DNA of 21,085 nt from the NCBI GenBank assembly GCA_964539925.1, contig CAZILB010000060.1:1-21085 (forward strand), read 5' to 3'. A program made the translations under genes and the position numbers. Under the pieces are notes generated by a model. It was not told the origin of the DNA. It did not search any database and saw only the letters and a list, made by a program, of their open reading frames with translations. How positions within the stretch are numbered: the stretch's first letter is position 1; every line of letters starts with the position of its first letter. The stretch comes from DP-20 sp964539925. GTDB taxonomy: Bacteria; Desulfobacterota; Binatia; UBA9968. Below, one piece after another: positions 7,563-15,840 of this stretch.

Positions 7563-8393
7563 ATGTTTGCTTTTCTGCGCAAAAACCAAGTTCCTCTAAG
7601 TTCCTGCTTCTGTCTTCTCTTGTCCATCTATATTCTCACCGCGGGCGCGCGTGGACAGATTCAAAATGAGCCCCTTGGCGCGGTGGTGCTATGGATCTTG
7701 CGTCCCTTGCAGTCGGTCTCCCAGGGAACGGTCAACTGGATCAAAAATTTTCGCCAAAACTATGACACCCTGTCGGGGTTCAAGACCGAGAACGAGCGAC
7801 TGCGAAGGCGCATCGAAACGCTCGAAGCGGAAAAGCAGCAGCTGCTGGAGGCCGAGGCGACGAACTTGCGGCTTCGGCAGCTGCTCGAGTTCCGTGCGCA
7901 GGTGCCCGGCACGGCTATTACCGCGTCGATCATCGCGAACAGCGCCACCAGTTGGTTTCAGAGTTCCCTCCTCAATAAGGGCAGTGCCGACGGGGTGCGC
8001 AAGGGTATGGCTGTGCTGAACTCCCAGGGTGTGGTCGGACAAGTGGTGGCCGTAACCGGACGCACGGCCAAAGTTCTGTTGCTCACCGATGCTAACAGCG
8101 GCGTCGATGTGCTGATCCAGCGAACCCGTGCCCGCGGGATCGTGTCGGGCTCCTTGGATAACGGTACTGTTTTGAAGTACGTCAAACGCAGCGAGGACGT
8201 TCAGCCGGGAGACCGTCTAGTCACCTCGGGGATGGACGGAGTTTTTCCCAAGGGCATGATGGTTGGCGCCGTCATCAAGGTACAGAAGCAAAATCTCGGA
8301 TTATTCCAATCTATTGAGGTTCTGCCGGCCGTCCGGTTCGACCGCCTGGAGGAAGTCCTAGTTGTGGCCGCCGACGGCGCCGCCACCAACTGA
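7563..8393 (+). CDS. mreC: Rod shape-determining protein MreC
   Basis: A 276-residue bitopic protein that links cytoplasmic MreB to periplasmic PBP2. One membrane segment lies near residues 10-30 (LSSCFCLLLSIYILTAG). It is followed by a coiled coil at about 72-108 (NERLRRRIETLEAEKQQLLEAE) and two beta domains with the family's GVVGQVV and DVLIQRTRARGIVSG strands. Length is typical. It begins 47 bases after mreB. A GGAGG lies at about 7544-7548, farther from the ATG than usual. The order mreB-mreC-mreD is the standard one. Confidence 0.95.
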   Translation: MFAFLRKNQVPLSSCFCLLLSIYILTAGARGQIQNEPLGAVVLWILRPLQSVSQGTVNWIKNFRQNYDTLSGFKTENERLRRRIETLEAEKQQLLEAEATNLRLRQLLEFRAQVPGTAITASIIANSATSWFQSSLLNKGSADGVRKGMAVLNSQGVVGQVVAVTGRTAKVLLLTDANSGVDVLIQRTRARGIVSGSLDNGTVLKYVKRSEDVQPGDRLVTSGMDGVFPKGMMVGAVIKVQKQNLGLFQSIEVLPAVRFDRLEEVLVVAADGAATN

Positions 8394-8413
8394 TCGCCAT
8401 TGGATTTCTTCTG

Positions 8414-8920
8414 ATGAAGCAATTTTTGCTGTTTTTTCTTGTCGGCGTCTTCCTGATCATGCTGCAATCGACGTTTCTGCACCTCCTGCCGATCGGTCCG
8501 ATCGTGCCCGATCTTGTCCTGGTGTTGTGCGTCTACTTGGGGCTGCATCATCCCACGGTGGGCGCGGCAGTGGGTTCATTTTTATTGGGTTACTCGATCG
8601 ACGTCGTTTCCAGCCGCATGCTGGGAATTAATGCCTTCGCCATGTCGCTGGTGTTTTTGTCCGTTTATTTCAGCGCGCGCTCCATCTGGCTCCATCATCC
8701 GGTGGTCAGCTTTGTCGTGGTGCTGTTGGCCTCCCTGGTCAAAGGGGCGGCGCTGGTTCTGGTCTGGGTACTCTTTTTCAGCGTCGAGGGTTTTTGGCTA
8801 GGAGCCGCCCGGTATATAATCCTGGAAGCCTTGGTGGCCGCGATGCTCGCGCCGCTGCTGTTTGCGCTTTTACGGCGCGGAGAAAGTTATTTGGAGAGAT
8901 TTCGCCCTGCGGCACAGTGA
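8414..8920 (+). CDS. mreD: Rod shape-determining membrane protein MreD
   Basis: A 168-residue integral membrane protein with five to six predicted spans. It starts MKQFLLFFLVGVFLIMLQS and carries the family-typical PDLVLVLCVYLGL and GYSIDVVSS segments. MreD completes the MreBCD complex in the inner membrane. It is separated from mreC by 20 bases and stops 5 bases before the PBP2 gene. The sequence of this family is poorly conserved, so position is a large part of the evidence. Confidence 0.93.
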   Translation: MKQFLLFFLVGVFLIMLQSTFLHLLPIGPIVPDLVLVLCVYLGLHHPTVGAAVGSFLLGYSIDVVSSRMLGINAFAMSLVFLSVYFSARSIWLHHPVVSFVVVLLASLVKGAALVLVWVLFFSVEGFWLGAARYIILEALVAAMLAPLLFALLRRGESYLERFRPAAQ

Positions 8921-8925
8921 CAACG

Positions 8926-10806
8926 ATGGCTCCATTTGCGGAAATCAACAAACAGGACGGTGCGCCGGAGCTGCGCCGGCGCGTCCGCTGGCTTTACTGG
9001 CTGCTCGTTGTCGCATTTTTCGGGCTTTCCTTCCGCCTGGTTCATCTGCAGATCATCGAAGGACAGCGCTACACATTTCTTTCGGAAAATAATCGCATAC
9101 GCCTCAAGCGCGTGCCGGGCACCCGGGGCATGATCTTCGACCGCAGCGGTCAACTACTGGTGGACAGCCGCCCGTCCTTCGATTTGGTTTTCGTTCCGGA
9201 AGATAGCGACGATCCGGAAAACACCCTGCGCTATCTGGCGCGCCATTTGAAATGGGACGAACACGAGTTGCTGGACACCTATGAACAAAGCAAAGGCAGG
9301 GTTGCCTTTGACGAGATGATTCTTGGCCGCGATGTCGAGTGGTCGACGGTGGTTGCCATGGAAACCCATCAGCTCGACCTGCCCGGCGTTACGCTCCGGG
9401 TACGGCCGCGACGCAATTACTCCGACGGCCCGATGGCGGCGCACGTGCTGGGCTACATGGGCGAAATCAATCAGCGGCAGCTGCAGGCGCTTAAGGATCA
9501 GGGTTATCGAGTGGGCGATGAGATCGGCCAGTACGGGCTCGAACGGCACTGGGAAGAAGTCTTGCGCGGCCGAAGCGGCGGCCAGCAGGTCGAAGTCGAT
9601 GCCCTCGGCCGGCGCATGCGCGTGCTCCATGAGGTCGGCGACGTGCCGGGCTATACCATGCATCTGACGCTGGACCGACAGCTTCAAGACAGCGCCTACG
9701 AAGCCCTCCAGGGCAAACAGGGAACCATTGTCGCGATCGACGTACGTGACGGCGGGATCCTGGCGATGGCCAGCACGCCGGCATTCGATCCCAACGCTTT
9801 CGCCCGGGGAATCAAAGCCGACGAATGGAACGGTCTGGTCAAGGACCGGCTTCGGCCTCTCAGCAACCGCTCCACCCAGGGCCAGTATCCGCCGGGTTCG
9901 ACCTTTAAAATCATCATGGCCATAGCCGCTTTGGAGGAAGGAGTCATCAACCCGGATGCCTTCATCAGCGACCCGGGCTTTTTTTTCTTCGGCAACCGTA
10001 GATTTCGGGATTGGAAACAGGGCGGCCACGGCATGGTGAATTTACACAAGTCGCTCGTCGAATCCTGCGATACTTACTATTATCAATTGAGCACCAAACT
10101 GGGCGTCGACACGATCGCAAAATGGTCGCGCGCGTTCGGCCTGGGGGAGAAAACCGGCGTGGACTTGGACGACGAGCGCAGCGGTCTTATCCCCGACACC
10201 GAATGGAAAAGAAAACGCTTCCGCCAACCCTGGTATCCGGGTGAAACGCTTTCCGTGGGCATCGGCCAAGGCTACGTGACCACGACGCCGCTGCAACTGG
10301 CCAACATGATGGCGGCCGTAGCCAATGGCGGCAGGCTCTATCGACCGCGTCTGGTCAACAAAGTCGAAACGGTGGACGGCGCCACGGTGCGCGAGTATCA
10401 GCCAGAGCTAATCCGAAAGATCGAACTCAAGCCCGACACTTTGACTCGTGTGCATAAAGCGCTTGCCGACGTGGTTCAGGGCCCCGGGGGTACCGGTAAG
10501 CCGGGGCGGTCCGAGCTGATCGATATCGCCGGCAAGACCGGGACGGCCCAGGTCATCGAAATGAAAGGCGCCTATCTCAAGAATGAACAGCTCAGCCAAT
10601 TTCAACGCGACCACGCCTGGTTCGTCGCCTACGCGCCGGCGCAAAATCCGCGCGTCGCCATTGCGGTGCTGGTCGAGCACGGCGGTCACGGCAGCGCCGC
10701 GGCCGCGCCCATGGCGAAAAAAGTCTTGGAAAAATTTGCCGAGCTGGAGGCGCAATCCCTGGAAAAGCAAATGGTGCGCTTGAACGGAGAATCTGGTGCA
10801 GATTGA
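8926..10806 (+). CDS. mrdA: Penicillin-binding protein 2 (elongation-specific transpeptidase)
   Basis: A 626-residue class B PBP that cross-links peptidoglycan during elongation. One membrane anchor lies near residues 22-45 (WLYWLLVVAFFGLSF), followed by the pedestal with RGMIFDR near 68-74. The transpeptidase domain contains STFK with active Ser325-Lys328, the SxN-type motif SCD at 380-382 and KTGT at 537-540, plus GQGYVTTTPLQLANMMA before the last motif. SCD rather than SxN fits the SxD form seen in PBP2 proteins. ATG 8926 is chosen over the longer frame to 8794 because that part lies inside mreD. No strong ribosome site precedes it, so coupling to mreD translation is likely. It overlaps rodA by 11 bases. 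Confidence 0.96.
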   Translation: MAPFAEINKQDGAPELRRRVRWLYWLLVVAFFGLSFRLVHLQIIEGQRYTFLSENNRIRLKRVPGTRGMIFDRSGQLLVDSRPSFDLVFVPEDSDDPENTLRYLARHLKWDEHELLDTYEQSKGRVAFDEMILGRDVEWSTVVAMETHQLDLPGVTLRVRPRRNYSDGPMAAHVLGYMGEINQRQLQALKDQGYRVGDEIGQYGLERHWEEVLRGRSGGQQVEVDALGRRMRVLHEVGDVPGYTMHLTLDRQLQDSAYEALQGKQGTIVAIDVRDGGILAMASTPAFDPNAFARGIKADEWNGLVKDRLRPLSNRSTQGQYPPGSTFKIIMAIAALEEGVINPDAFISDPGFFFFGNRRFRDWKQGGHGMVNLHKSLVESCDTYYYQLSTKLGVDTIAKWSRAFGLGEKTGVDLDDERSGLIPDTEWKRKRFRQPWYPGETLSVGIGQGYVTTTPLQLANMMAAVANGGRLYRPRLVNKVETVDGATVREYQPELIRKIELKPDTLTRVHKALADVVQGPGGTGKPGRSELIDIAGKTGTAQVIEMKGAYLKNEQLSQFQRDHAWFVAYAPAQNPRVAIAVLVEHGGHGSAAAAPMAKKVLEKFAELEAQSLEKQMVRLNGESGAD

Positions 10807-11899
10807 CCGGCGTCTGATCTCCCATTTCGACTGGACCTTGTTTTTGCTTACCCTGGGGTTCGTCGCCATCGGCATCGCCACCATTTACAGTGCGAACTAC
10901 GACATCACGGAGCAACACGCCGGCGCCTTGCCGATGCGCCAGCTCACCTGGTTCGCCCTCGGCCTGGTCGCCATGTTCGCGGCGCTCAGTTTCGATTATC
11001 ATTACATCGACCGCCTGGCGTATCCGTTTTTGGGTTTGATGATCGTTCTTTTGGTGCTGGTCATGATCGTCGGCCACGCCGGCGGCGGCTCTCAGCGCTG
11101 GATCAATCTGGGATTTTTTCGCTTGCAGCCGTCGGAGCCGGCCAAGATCGCGATCGTCCTGGTGATGGCCAAATACTTTCAGTACGAAGAGCCGGCGCGC
11201 GGTTATTTTCTTCGCGACCTCTGGGTGCCTGTCGCGATCGTCGCGCCGCTGATCGTTTTGACCCTTGTACAGCCCGATCTCGGCACGGCGATTATTCTCG
11301 GCGTGGTTTTCATCAGCATGCTGCTGATGGGCGGTCTGCGAATGAGATCTTTTGCTTATCTGGTCGGCGCGGGTTTGGCCTTCTTGCCGATCGCCTGGCA
11401 GTTTCTCAAGCAGTATCAGCGAAACCGCGTATTGACTTTTCTCGATCCCGATCGCGATCCCCTGGGCGCGGGTTATCACGTCATCCAATCCCAGATCGCC
11501 ATCGGCTCCGGCGGGCTTTTCGGCAAGGGTTACCTAAGGGGGACCCAGAACCGGCTGGATTTTCTGCCGGCGCAACATACCGATTTCGTATTCGCGGTTT
11601 TTTCCGAAGAATGGGGCTTTGCCGGTTGCGTGGTTTTGTTGCTGCTGTACTTGACCATGATCGCCTACGGCCTCAGACTGGTGCAGCGGGCTAAAGACCG
11701 TTTCGGCGCGCTGTTGGTGTTCGGCATGGTCACCATCATGTTTTGGCACGTGGTTATTAACGTCGCCATGGTCGCGGGGCTCTTGCCGGTGGTGGGTGTG
11801 CCGCTGCCCCTGGTCAGCTACGGCGGTTCGGCGCTGGCTTCGATGATGTTCGCCGTCGGCGTCATCATGAACGTGAGCATGCGCCGCTACATCTTCTAG
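10796..11899 (+). CDS. rodA: Peptidoglycan glycosyltransferase RodA (SEDS family)
   Basis: A 367-residue SEDS polymerase partner of PBP2 with about ten membrane spans. Signatures are the AGGGSQRWINLGFFRLQPSEPAK-type loop (ending in QPSEPAK), VQPDLGTAIIL with the catalytic-region Asp, FSEEWGFAG and PLPLVSYGGSA near the C-terminus. The start is GTG 10796, inside the end of mrdA. GGAGA lies a few bases before it, which fits coupled translation. It ends the operon. Length is normal for RodA. Confidence 0.96.
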   Translation: MQIDRRLISHFDWTLFLLTLGFVAIGIATIYSANYDITEQHAGALPMRQLTWFALGLVAMFAALSFDYHYIDRLAYPFLGLMIVLLVLVMIVGHAGGGSQRWINLGFFRLQPSEPAKIAIVLVMAKYFQYEEPARGYFLRDLWVPVAIVAPLIVLTLVQPDLGTAIILGVVFISMLLMGGLRMRSFAYLVGAGLAFLPIAWQFLKQYQRNRVLTFLDPDRDPLGAGYHVIQSQIAIGSGGLFGKGYLRGTQNRLDFLPAQHTDFVFAVFSEEWGFAGCVVLLLLYLTMIAYGLRLVQRAKDRFGALLVFGMVTIMFWHVVINVAMVAGLLPVVGVPLPLVSYGGSALASMMFAVGVIMNVSMRRYIF

Positions 11900-11940
11900 A
11901 TCGTTTTTCGTGACTCGTGTTCGGGATCGTGAACGAGCAC

Positions 11941-11966
11941 GAGAGCCGAGCGCACGCACGGCTCTC
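11941..11966. terminator. Stem-loop between convergent rodA and trxA
   Basis: GAGAGCCG (11941-11948) pairs perfectly with CGGCTCTC (11959-11966) around a 10-base loop, between the convergent stops of rodA and trxA. There is no T tract on either strand, so it is a weak candidate intrinsic terminator or only a transcript-end hairpin. Confidence 0.45.
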
Positions 11967-11970
11967 TCGA

Positions 11971-12297
11971 TCAGGCTAACGCCTTGTCGATGGCGCTTAC
12001 AAGCTTCGCCTTGGGCACGGCGCCGACGATCTGTTCTTTGACGGCCCCGCCTTTGAGAATGATCAGGTTGGGAATGCCGCGGATATTGTAGCGCGCTGCC
12101 GTTGCCGGATGATCGTCGACGTTGAGCTTGGCGACTTTGAGCTTGCCTTCGTATGCCGCAGCGATCTCCTCGACGATGGGCGCGATGGTTTTGCACGGAC
12201 CGCACCAGGGCGCCCAGAAATCGACCAGCACCGGCACCGCCGATTGCAGCACTTCGGTTTCGAAATTGTTGTCGCCCACCTCGGTGATCTTAGCCAT
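11971..12297 (-). CDS. trxA: Thioredoxin
   Basis: A 108-residue cytoplasmic thioredoxin that reduces protein disulfides, normally recycled by thioredoxin reductase. The active site WCGPC is at residues 31-35 (Cys32, Cys35), preceded by VDFWAP. The cis-Pro loop is RGIPNLII, and the chain ends at the usual length. ATG 12297 follows GGAGGT at ideal spacing, so the 40 extra codons of the longer frame are excluded. It lies 116 bases after pepA on the same strand and may share its transcript. Confidence 0.97.
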   Translation of the reverse strand: MAKITEVGDNNFETEVLQSAVPVLVDFWAPWCGPCKTIAPIVEEIAAAYEGKLKVAKLNVDDHPATAARYNIRGIPNLIILKGGAVKEQIVGAVPKAKLVSAIDKALA

Positions 12298-12413
12298 GAT
12301 ACCTCCGTATGACAGGTTTGTTTCGGGTCTCGGGTTTTGGGGAAATTTCGCTGCCGCGCTGGGACCTTCGTGGTGGATACTCGCCCACACTAAACCCAGA
12401 AGAACCGATTCAA

Positions 12414-13892
12414 TCAAAGTTCTGATAAAAATCGCAGCAAGGTGCGCACGCCGAAGCCGGTCCCGCCCTTCGGTCCCAGCGCATTGTCGTTATCGGCGAA
12501 GGCCGGTCCGGCGATGTCCAGATGCGCCCAGGGAACGTTGTCGACGAATTCTTGCAGGATCAGCGCGGCGGTGATCGCGCCGCCATGCGAGCCGCCGATG
12601 TTTTTCATATCCGCTACGGCGCTTTTGATATGCTCCCGGTATTCTTTGACGAGCGGCAGCTGCCAGAGTTTTTCGCCGGCCTCGTGCCCGCAGCGAATCA
12701 GAACCTCGGCCAACGGCTGGTTGTTGCTGAAAATGCCGGCTACCTGGTTGCCGAGAGCCACCATGCAGGCGCCGGTCAGCGTTGCCAGGTTGATCATGTA
12801 ATCGGGCTTTTGACGGGCGGCGAGAGCCAGAGCATCGGCCAGGATGAGACGGCCTTCGGCGTCCGTATTGAGCACTTCGATGGTCTTGCCGTTTAAGTAG
12901 CGGATCACGTCGCCCGGTTTCTGAGCGTTGTACCCCGGTAAATTATCCGTCGTCGGGATATAGCCGGTGACGTCGACATGGACCCCGAGTTTGGGGAGAC
13001 AGCTCATGGCGCCGATGACCGCAGCGCCGCCGGCCATATCGATTTTCATGGTCTCCATCGACTTGGCCGGCTTGAGCGACAAGCCGCCGGAGTCGAATGT
13101 AATCCCTTTGCCGATCAGCGCGACCCGCTTCTTTGCCTTGCCGGGCGGCTTGTAACGGATGGCGATGAAGCGCGGCTCTTCGTGGCTGCCGCGGTTGACG
13201 GCCAACAGCCCGGCTAGCTTCATCGCTTCGATCTTTCTTTTGGCCCACACTTCTACGGACAAACCGCGTCCACGGCAGTGGCGCTCGGCCTGTTCGCCGA
13301 GAAAGCGCGCGGTGGTCACGGACGGCGGCTCATTGACCAGGTCGCGCGCTAAAAACACCCCGGAGGCGACTATCTCCGCCCGTTTTGCGCTGCTTTCCAG
13401 CGCTGCGCTTCGTTTCAAGCCGGGAGCAAATAGCGTCAGCGATTTCAAGGGTGTCGATTTCTTTGCATTGGACCGGTACCTGTCAAACTGATAGGAGGCC
13501 AAAAGAACGCCTTCGGTGATCGCTCCAGCCGCGAGCTCTGTGTCTTTTGCGGGCGGCGCCAAGACCGCCATGTCTTCAGCGCCGGCGCCGGCGGCCTCCT
13601 TGCGCGCGCGCGCGGCGATCCTCCGCCAATCATCGGCGTCGGTTTGCGCGTCGCCGCCCAGGCCGAGCAGCAGGATCTGTGTCGCCGGCAATAGGCCGGC
13701 GGTAGAAAAGAGCAAACTGCTGCCTTCGGCGCCGGTGAATTTGCTTTTGTCGATAAACCGGCGCAACTGCCCTTTGAGACGCCGGTCCAGCACGCGGAGC
13801 GCGCCATCATCGAGTTTCTTTTCCCGAAGCGGGATGACGAGGAGGTCGGTTTTGATCGCCGCGGCGTGAGTATCGCGAAATCTTATTTCCAT
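12414..13892 (-). CDS. pepA: Leucyl aminopeptidase, M17 family (PepA)
   Basis: A 492-residue cytosolic aminopeptidase that removes N-terminal residues using two divalent metals. Candidate ligands are Lys262, Asp267 (in GKGITFDSGG), Asp285 (KIDMAGGAA), Asp344 and Glu346 (NTDAEGR). Candidate catalytic residues are Lys274 and Arg348. This spacing equals that of E. coli PepA, shifted by eight. The N-terminal domain (1-160) is divergent, as is usual in the family. It starts 11 bases after folE, indicating one operon. Some family members also bind DNA, but nothing here tests that. Confidence 0.96.
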   Translation of the reverse strand: MEIRFRDTHAAAIKTDLLVIPLREKKLDDGALRVLDRRLKGQLRRFIDKSKFTGAEGSSLLFSTAGLLPATQILLLGLGGDAQTDADDWRRIAARARKEAAGAGAEDMAVLAPPAKDTELAAGAITEGVLLASYQFDRYRSNAKKSTPLKSLTLFAPGLKRSAALESSAKRAEIVASGVFLARDLVNEPPSVTTARFLGEQAERHCRGRGLSVEVWAKRKIEAMKLAGLLAVNRGSHEEPRFIAIRYKPPGKAKKRVALIGKGITFDSGGLSLKPAKSMETMKIDMAGGAAVIGAMSCLPKLGVHVDVTGYIPTTDNLPGYNAQKPGDVIRYLNGKTIEVLNTDAEGRLILADALALAARQKPDYMINLATLTGACMVALGNQVAGIFSNNQPLAEVLIRCGHEAGEKLWQLPLVKEYREHIKSAVADMKNIGGSHGGAITAALILQEFVDNVPWAHLDIAGPAFADNDNALGPKGGTGFGVRTLLRFLSEL

Positions 13893-13903
13893 CGTCGCCT
13901 CGG

Positions 13904-14452
13904 TCAGGTTTTATGCCGGATCAAGTTCATAAATTCATTGCGAGTTTCAATCCGCGTGCGAAACGCGCCGAGCAAGCTGCTGGTAATCACCAACGAGTTT
14001 TGCTTTTCGACACCGCGCATACGCATGCACAAATGTTCCGCTTCAATCACGACCGCGACGCCGAGGGCGTCGAGTTTATCCATAATGGTAGTGGCGATCT
14101 GGTTGGTGAGGCGTTCCTGGACCTGGAGGCGGCGGGCATAGACATCGACCAAGCGGGCAAGTTTGGAGATGCCGACGATCTTATGATGCGGAATGTACGC
14201 GACATGGGCCTTGCCGAAGAACGGCAGCAGGTGATGCTCGCACAGGGAGTAAAAATCGATGTCCTTCTGCACGATCATCTCTTCGTAGTCTTCGCTGAAG
14301 AGCGCGTCATTGATCACTTGGCCGGGGTCCATTTCATAGCCGCGGGTTAAAAAAGACAGAGCCTGGGCGACCCGCTGGGGGGTTTTTTGCAGCCCCTCGC
14401 GATCCGGATCTTCGCCGAGCGCCCGCAAGAGTTGCCGTATTTGTTCTTCCAT
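13904..14452 (-). CDS. folE: GTP cyclohydrolase I
   Basis: A 182-residue enzyme converting GTP to 7,8-dihydroneopterin triphosphate, the entry to folate (and sometimes queuosine-type) synthesis. Zinc ligands are Cys71 and His74 in CEHHLLPF and Cys142 in HLCMRMRGV. The HHKIVGISKLARLVDVYARR and QERLTNQIA motifs are intact. ATG 14452 is chosen because family homology starts there, with TAAGG a little upstream. An in-frame GTG at 14476 is an alternative adding eight residues. It leads folE-pepA, probably with trxA. Confidence 0.96.
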   Translation of the reverse strand: MEEQIRQLLRALGEDPDREGLQKTPQRVAQALSFLTRGYEMDPGQVINDALFSEDYEEMIVQKDIDFYSLCEHHLLPFFGKAHVAYIPHHKIVGISKLARLVDVYARRLQVQERLTNQIATTIMDKLDALGVAVVIEAEHLCMRMRGVEKQNSLVITSSLLGAFRTRIETRNEFMNLIRHKT

Positions 14453-14522
14453 GGTTGCTGTTAACCTTACGAACACTCAGGCATGACGAGCGCGCCAAAG
14501 TGCGTCTGCGGAAAGTCTCAAA

Positions 14523-14551
14523 AAGCTAGCATTAAGCCGTAGAAGGGTCAA
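14523..14551 (-). promoter_or_regulatory. Possible promoter of folE-pepA
   Basis: Minus-strand TTGACC (14546-14551) with a 17-base spacer to TAGCTT (14523-14528), about 70 bases before the folE start. The -10 is a poor match, so this is tentative. Confidence 0.3.
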
Positions 14552-14659
14552 ATCTGGGCGGGGAAGCGTGCGATCCTAGCCCGGATAATTCGTGGTGCGA
14601 GCCGATCGAGGCGCAATCCTTGCGGAACGAAGGCATACCCTTCGGGATGGCCAGTGCCT

Positions 14660-14677
14660 AAGGGGACTGTCCCCCTT
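14660..14677. repeat. GGGGACTGTCCCC palindrome
   Basis: GGGGAC (14662-14667) and GTCCCC (14669-14674) form a near-perfect palindrome inside an AAGGGG...CCCCTT context. Similar GGGACTGTCCC hairpins occur as dispersed intergenic elements in several bacterial groups, but only one copy is in this window and no associated transposase is present. Confidence 0.45.
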
Positions 14678-14813
14678 GGAACGCGATCCACAGAATGTCA
14701 TGAGTTTTCCTTGAGGCGTGAATGCGGGCTAAAGACGCTCAATCGGCCATTGAGGCGTAAAAACGAAGCACATCGGAATTGAGCGCGGTCATATGATCGG
14801 TGATCAGCAGGGC

Positions 14814-14868
14814 AAACGCAGGGCGAGAGAAACGAGAAAATACCAGCGGCAATGGCGACGAATAAATT
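14814..14868. repeat. 55-base direct repeat, left copy at gap edge
   Basis: Identical over 55 bases to 14969-15023 and directly abutting the N run. This is most likely an unmerged contig-end overlap rather than biology. Confidence 0.95.
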
Positions 14869-14968
14869 NNNNNNNNNNNNNNNNNNNNNNNNNNNNNNNN
14901 NNNNNNNNNNNNNNNNNNNNNNNNNNNNNNNNNNNNNNNNNNNNNNNNNNNNNNNNNNNNNNNNNNNN
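14869..14968. other. Scaffold gap (100 N)
   Basis: Exactly 100 undetermined bases between identical 55-base contig ends. The true distance is unknown. Simply merging the copies gives a ccdA frame that leaves homology after SPCV and stops near 14700, so either sequence is missing or the join is wrong. Confidence 0.98.
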
Positions 14969-15023
14969 AAACGCAGGGCGAGAGAAACGAGAAAATACCA
15001 GCGGCAATGGCGACGAATAAATT
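14969..15023. repeat. 55-base direct repeat, right copy at gap edge
   Basis: Exact copy of 14814-14868. Here it is part of the ccdA-like coding start, which suggests this is the native position and the left copy is the doubtful one. Confidence 0.95.
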
Positions 15024-15035
15024 GACGTCGGTCAT
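14969..15035 (-). CDS. ccdA: N-terminal fragment of a CcdA/DsbD-type thiol-electron transporter
   Basis: From ATG 15035 the frame reads MTDVNLFVAIAAGIFSFLSPCV. This is the usual first helix of CcdA proteins, including the membrane cysteine of the SPCV motif that carries electrons from cytoplasmic thioredoxin to the periplasm. The scaffold gap then cuts the gene; about 200 further residues are expected. The start overlaps the tlpA stop as ATGA, so the two are translationally coupled. The pairing fits: CcdA keeps TlpA-type thioredoxins reduced. The assignment rests on 22 residues plus context. Confidence 0.7.
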
Positions 15036-15589
15036 CGATTGCCGTCGATGAGATCCTTAATCAACTGGCGCGCCGCGGGACTGTACCAATCCGCGGGTCC
15101 CCATCCGCGCGCGAGTGCTTCGCCTTTTGGCCCGATCAAGTAAGTCGCCGGAAGCCCCCAGGCGCCGTAGGCCATGCCCACCCGGCCGTCCGGGTCGAGC
15201 GCGATGGGGTAGGTCAGTTTGAGTTCCTTAACGAAGGTGATGGAATCTTGCTTGCGGTCTTTGACCGCCACGGCCAGGATAGTGAAGTTCTTGTCCTTAA
15301 ACTCCTGGTACAACTTCTCCATGGACGGCATCTCTTCGCGGCACGGCACGCACCAGCTGGCCCAGAAATTAAGCAAGACAACTTTGCCGCGGAAGTCCAT
15401 GAGCGCGACTTTTCTGCCGTCGGGCGTGGGCAGAGTAAAATCGGGCGTGGGCGCAATGTCCTTCATCGGCTGCATGATGGGGACGACCTTGTAGTCGACC
15501 TTTGATTGGGCTCCGGCGGGTTGCCAGCCCAGGGTGAACCCTAAAATCATCCACCCGAGCAGCAGACGATGTGTTGTCATAGATTTCAT
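15032..15589 (-). CDS. TlpA/ResA-family exported thioredoxin-like protein
   Basis: A 185-residue periplasmic thiol oxidoreductase. An N-terminal hydrophobic segment (LLLGWMILGFTLG) ending near AGA fits a signal peptide or anchor. The redoxin domain follows, with DFTLPTPDGRKVALMDFRGK, the active site WCVPC at residues 79-83 and cis-Pro147 in GLPATYLIGPKG. It lacks the long insert of DsbE-type cytochrome c proteins, so I name only the family. ATG 15589 is preferred; ATG 15580 and a TTG at 15646 are alternatives, and no strong ribosome site separates them. It is coupled to ccdA by ATGA. The hairpin at 15725-15753 insulates it from the upstream micro-ORF unit. Confidence 0.88.
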   Translation of the reverse strand: MKSMTTHRLLLGWMILGFTLGWQPAGAQSKVDYKVVPIMQPMKDIAPTPDFTLPTPDGRKVALMDFRGKVVLLNFWASWCVPCREEMPSMEKLYQEFKDKNFTILAVAVKDRKQDSITFVKELKLTYPIALDPDGRVGMAYGAWGLPATYLIGPKGEALARGWGPADWYSPAARQLIKDLIDGNR

Positions 15590-15713
15590 TGCTGCTAACT
15601 CTAACCAACCGAATGATCCGACGCAATAGCGCTGTAAATCCAACAATCAGGGGAATCAAAAAGCCCACGGGTCTCGTAGACTGAAGCGGCGGGATGGGTA
15701 CGCTGGACTGAAG

Positions 15714-15760
15714 CAAAAAAACATGGCCCCCCGGACTGGTATCACAGGGGGCCTGTTTTT
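15714..15760 (-). terminator. Terminator-like hairpin after the Lys-rich micro-ORF (bidirectional)
   Basis: GGCCCCC (15725-15731) pairs with GGGGGCC (15747-15753). On the minus strand the stem is followed by ATG and seven T; on the plus strand by TG and five T. It can therefore act in both directions. It would end the minus-strand transcript that starts near 15996 and separate it from tlpA. Confidence 0.75.
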
Positions 15761-15840
15761 AAAGCAACCAGAACAGTTGCTTTGTCGCCTGAGATTAAGG
15801 AGGGTTTAATTCACCACCACAACCCCACAACTTTAAACGG

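Larger units (their letters stand above)
14453..14813 (-). other. Spacer between folE and the scaffold gap
   Basis: I see no credible complete gene here. It holds a possible folE promoter, a GGGGACTGTCCCC palindrome and two copies of TTGAGGCGT near 14713 and 14751. Minus-strand frames entering from the gap end at stops near 14739 and 14700. They do not resemble the ccdA sequence that should be present if the contigs were truly adjacent. Confidence 0.5.

Noticed and set aside
9154..10029. A 291-codon minus-strand frame opposite the PBP2 gene
   Set aside because: Antisense to a gene with all catalytic motifs; no independent start signals.
10592..11488. A 298-codon minus-strand frame opposite mrdA and rodA
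   Set aside because: Composition (Gln/Asp/His rich) is that expected from the complement of membrane-protein codons, and no domain is visible.
14869..14968. The 55-base direct repeats around the N run as target-site or mobile-element repeats
   Set aside because: Their length, perfect identity and exact abutment to a 100-N placeholder fit an assembly overlap; no transposase or terminal inverted repeats are present.
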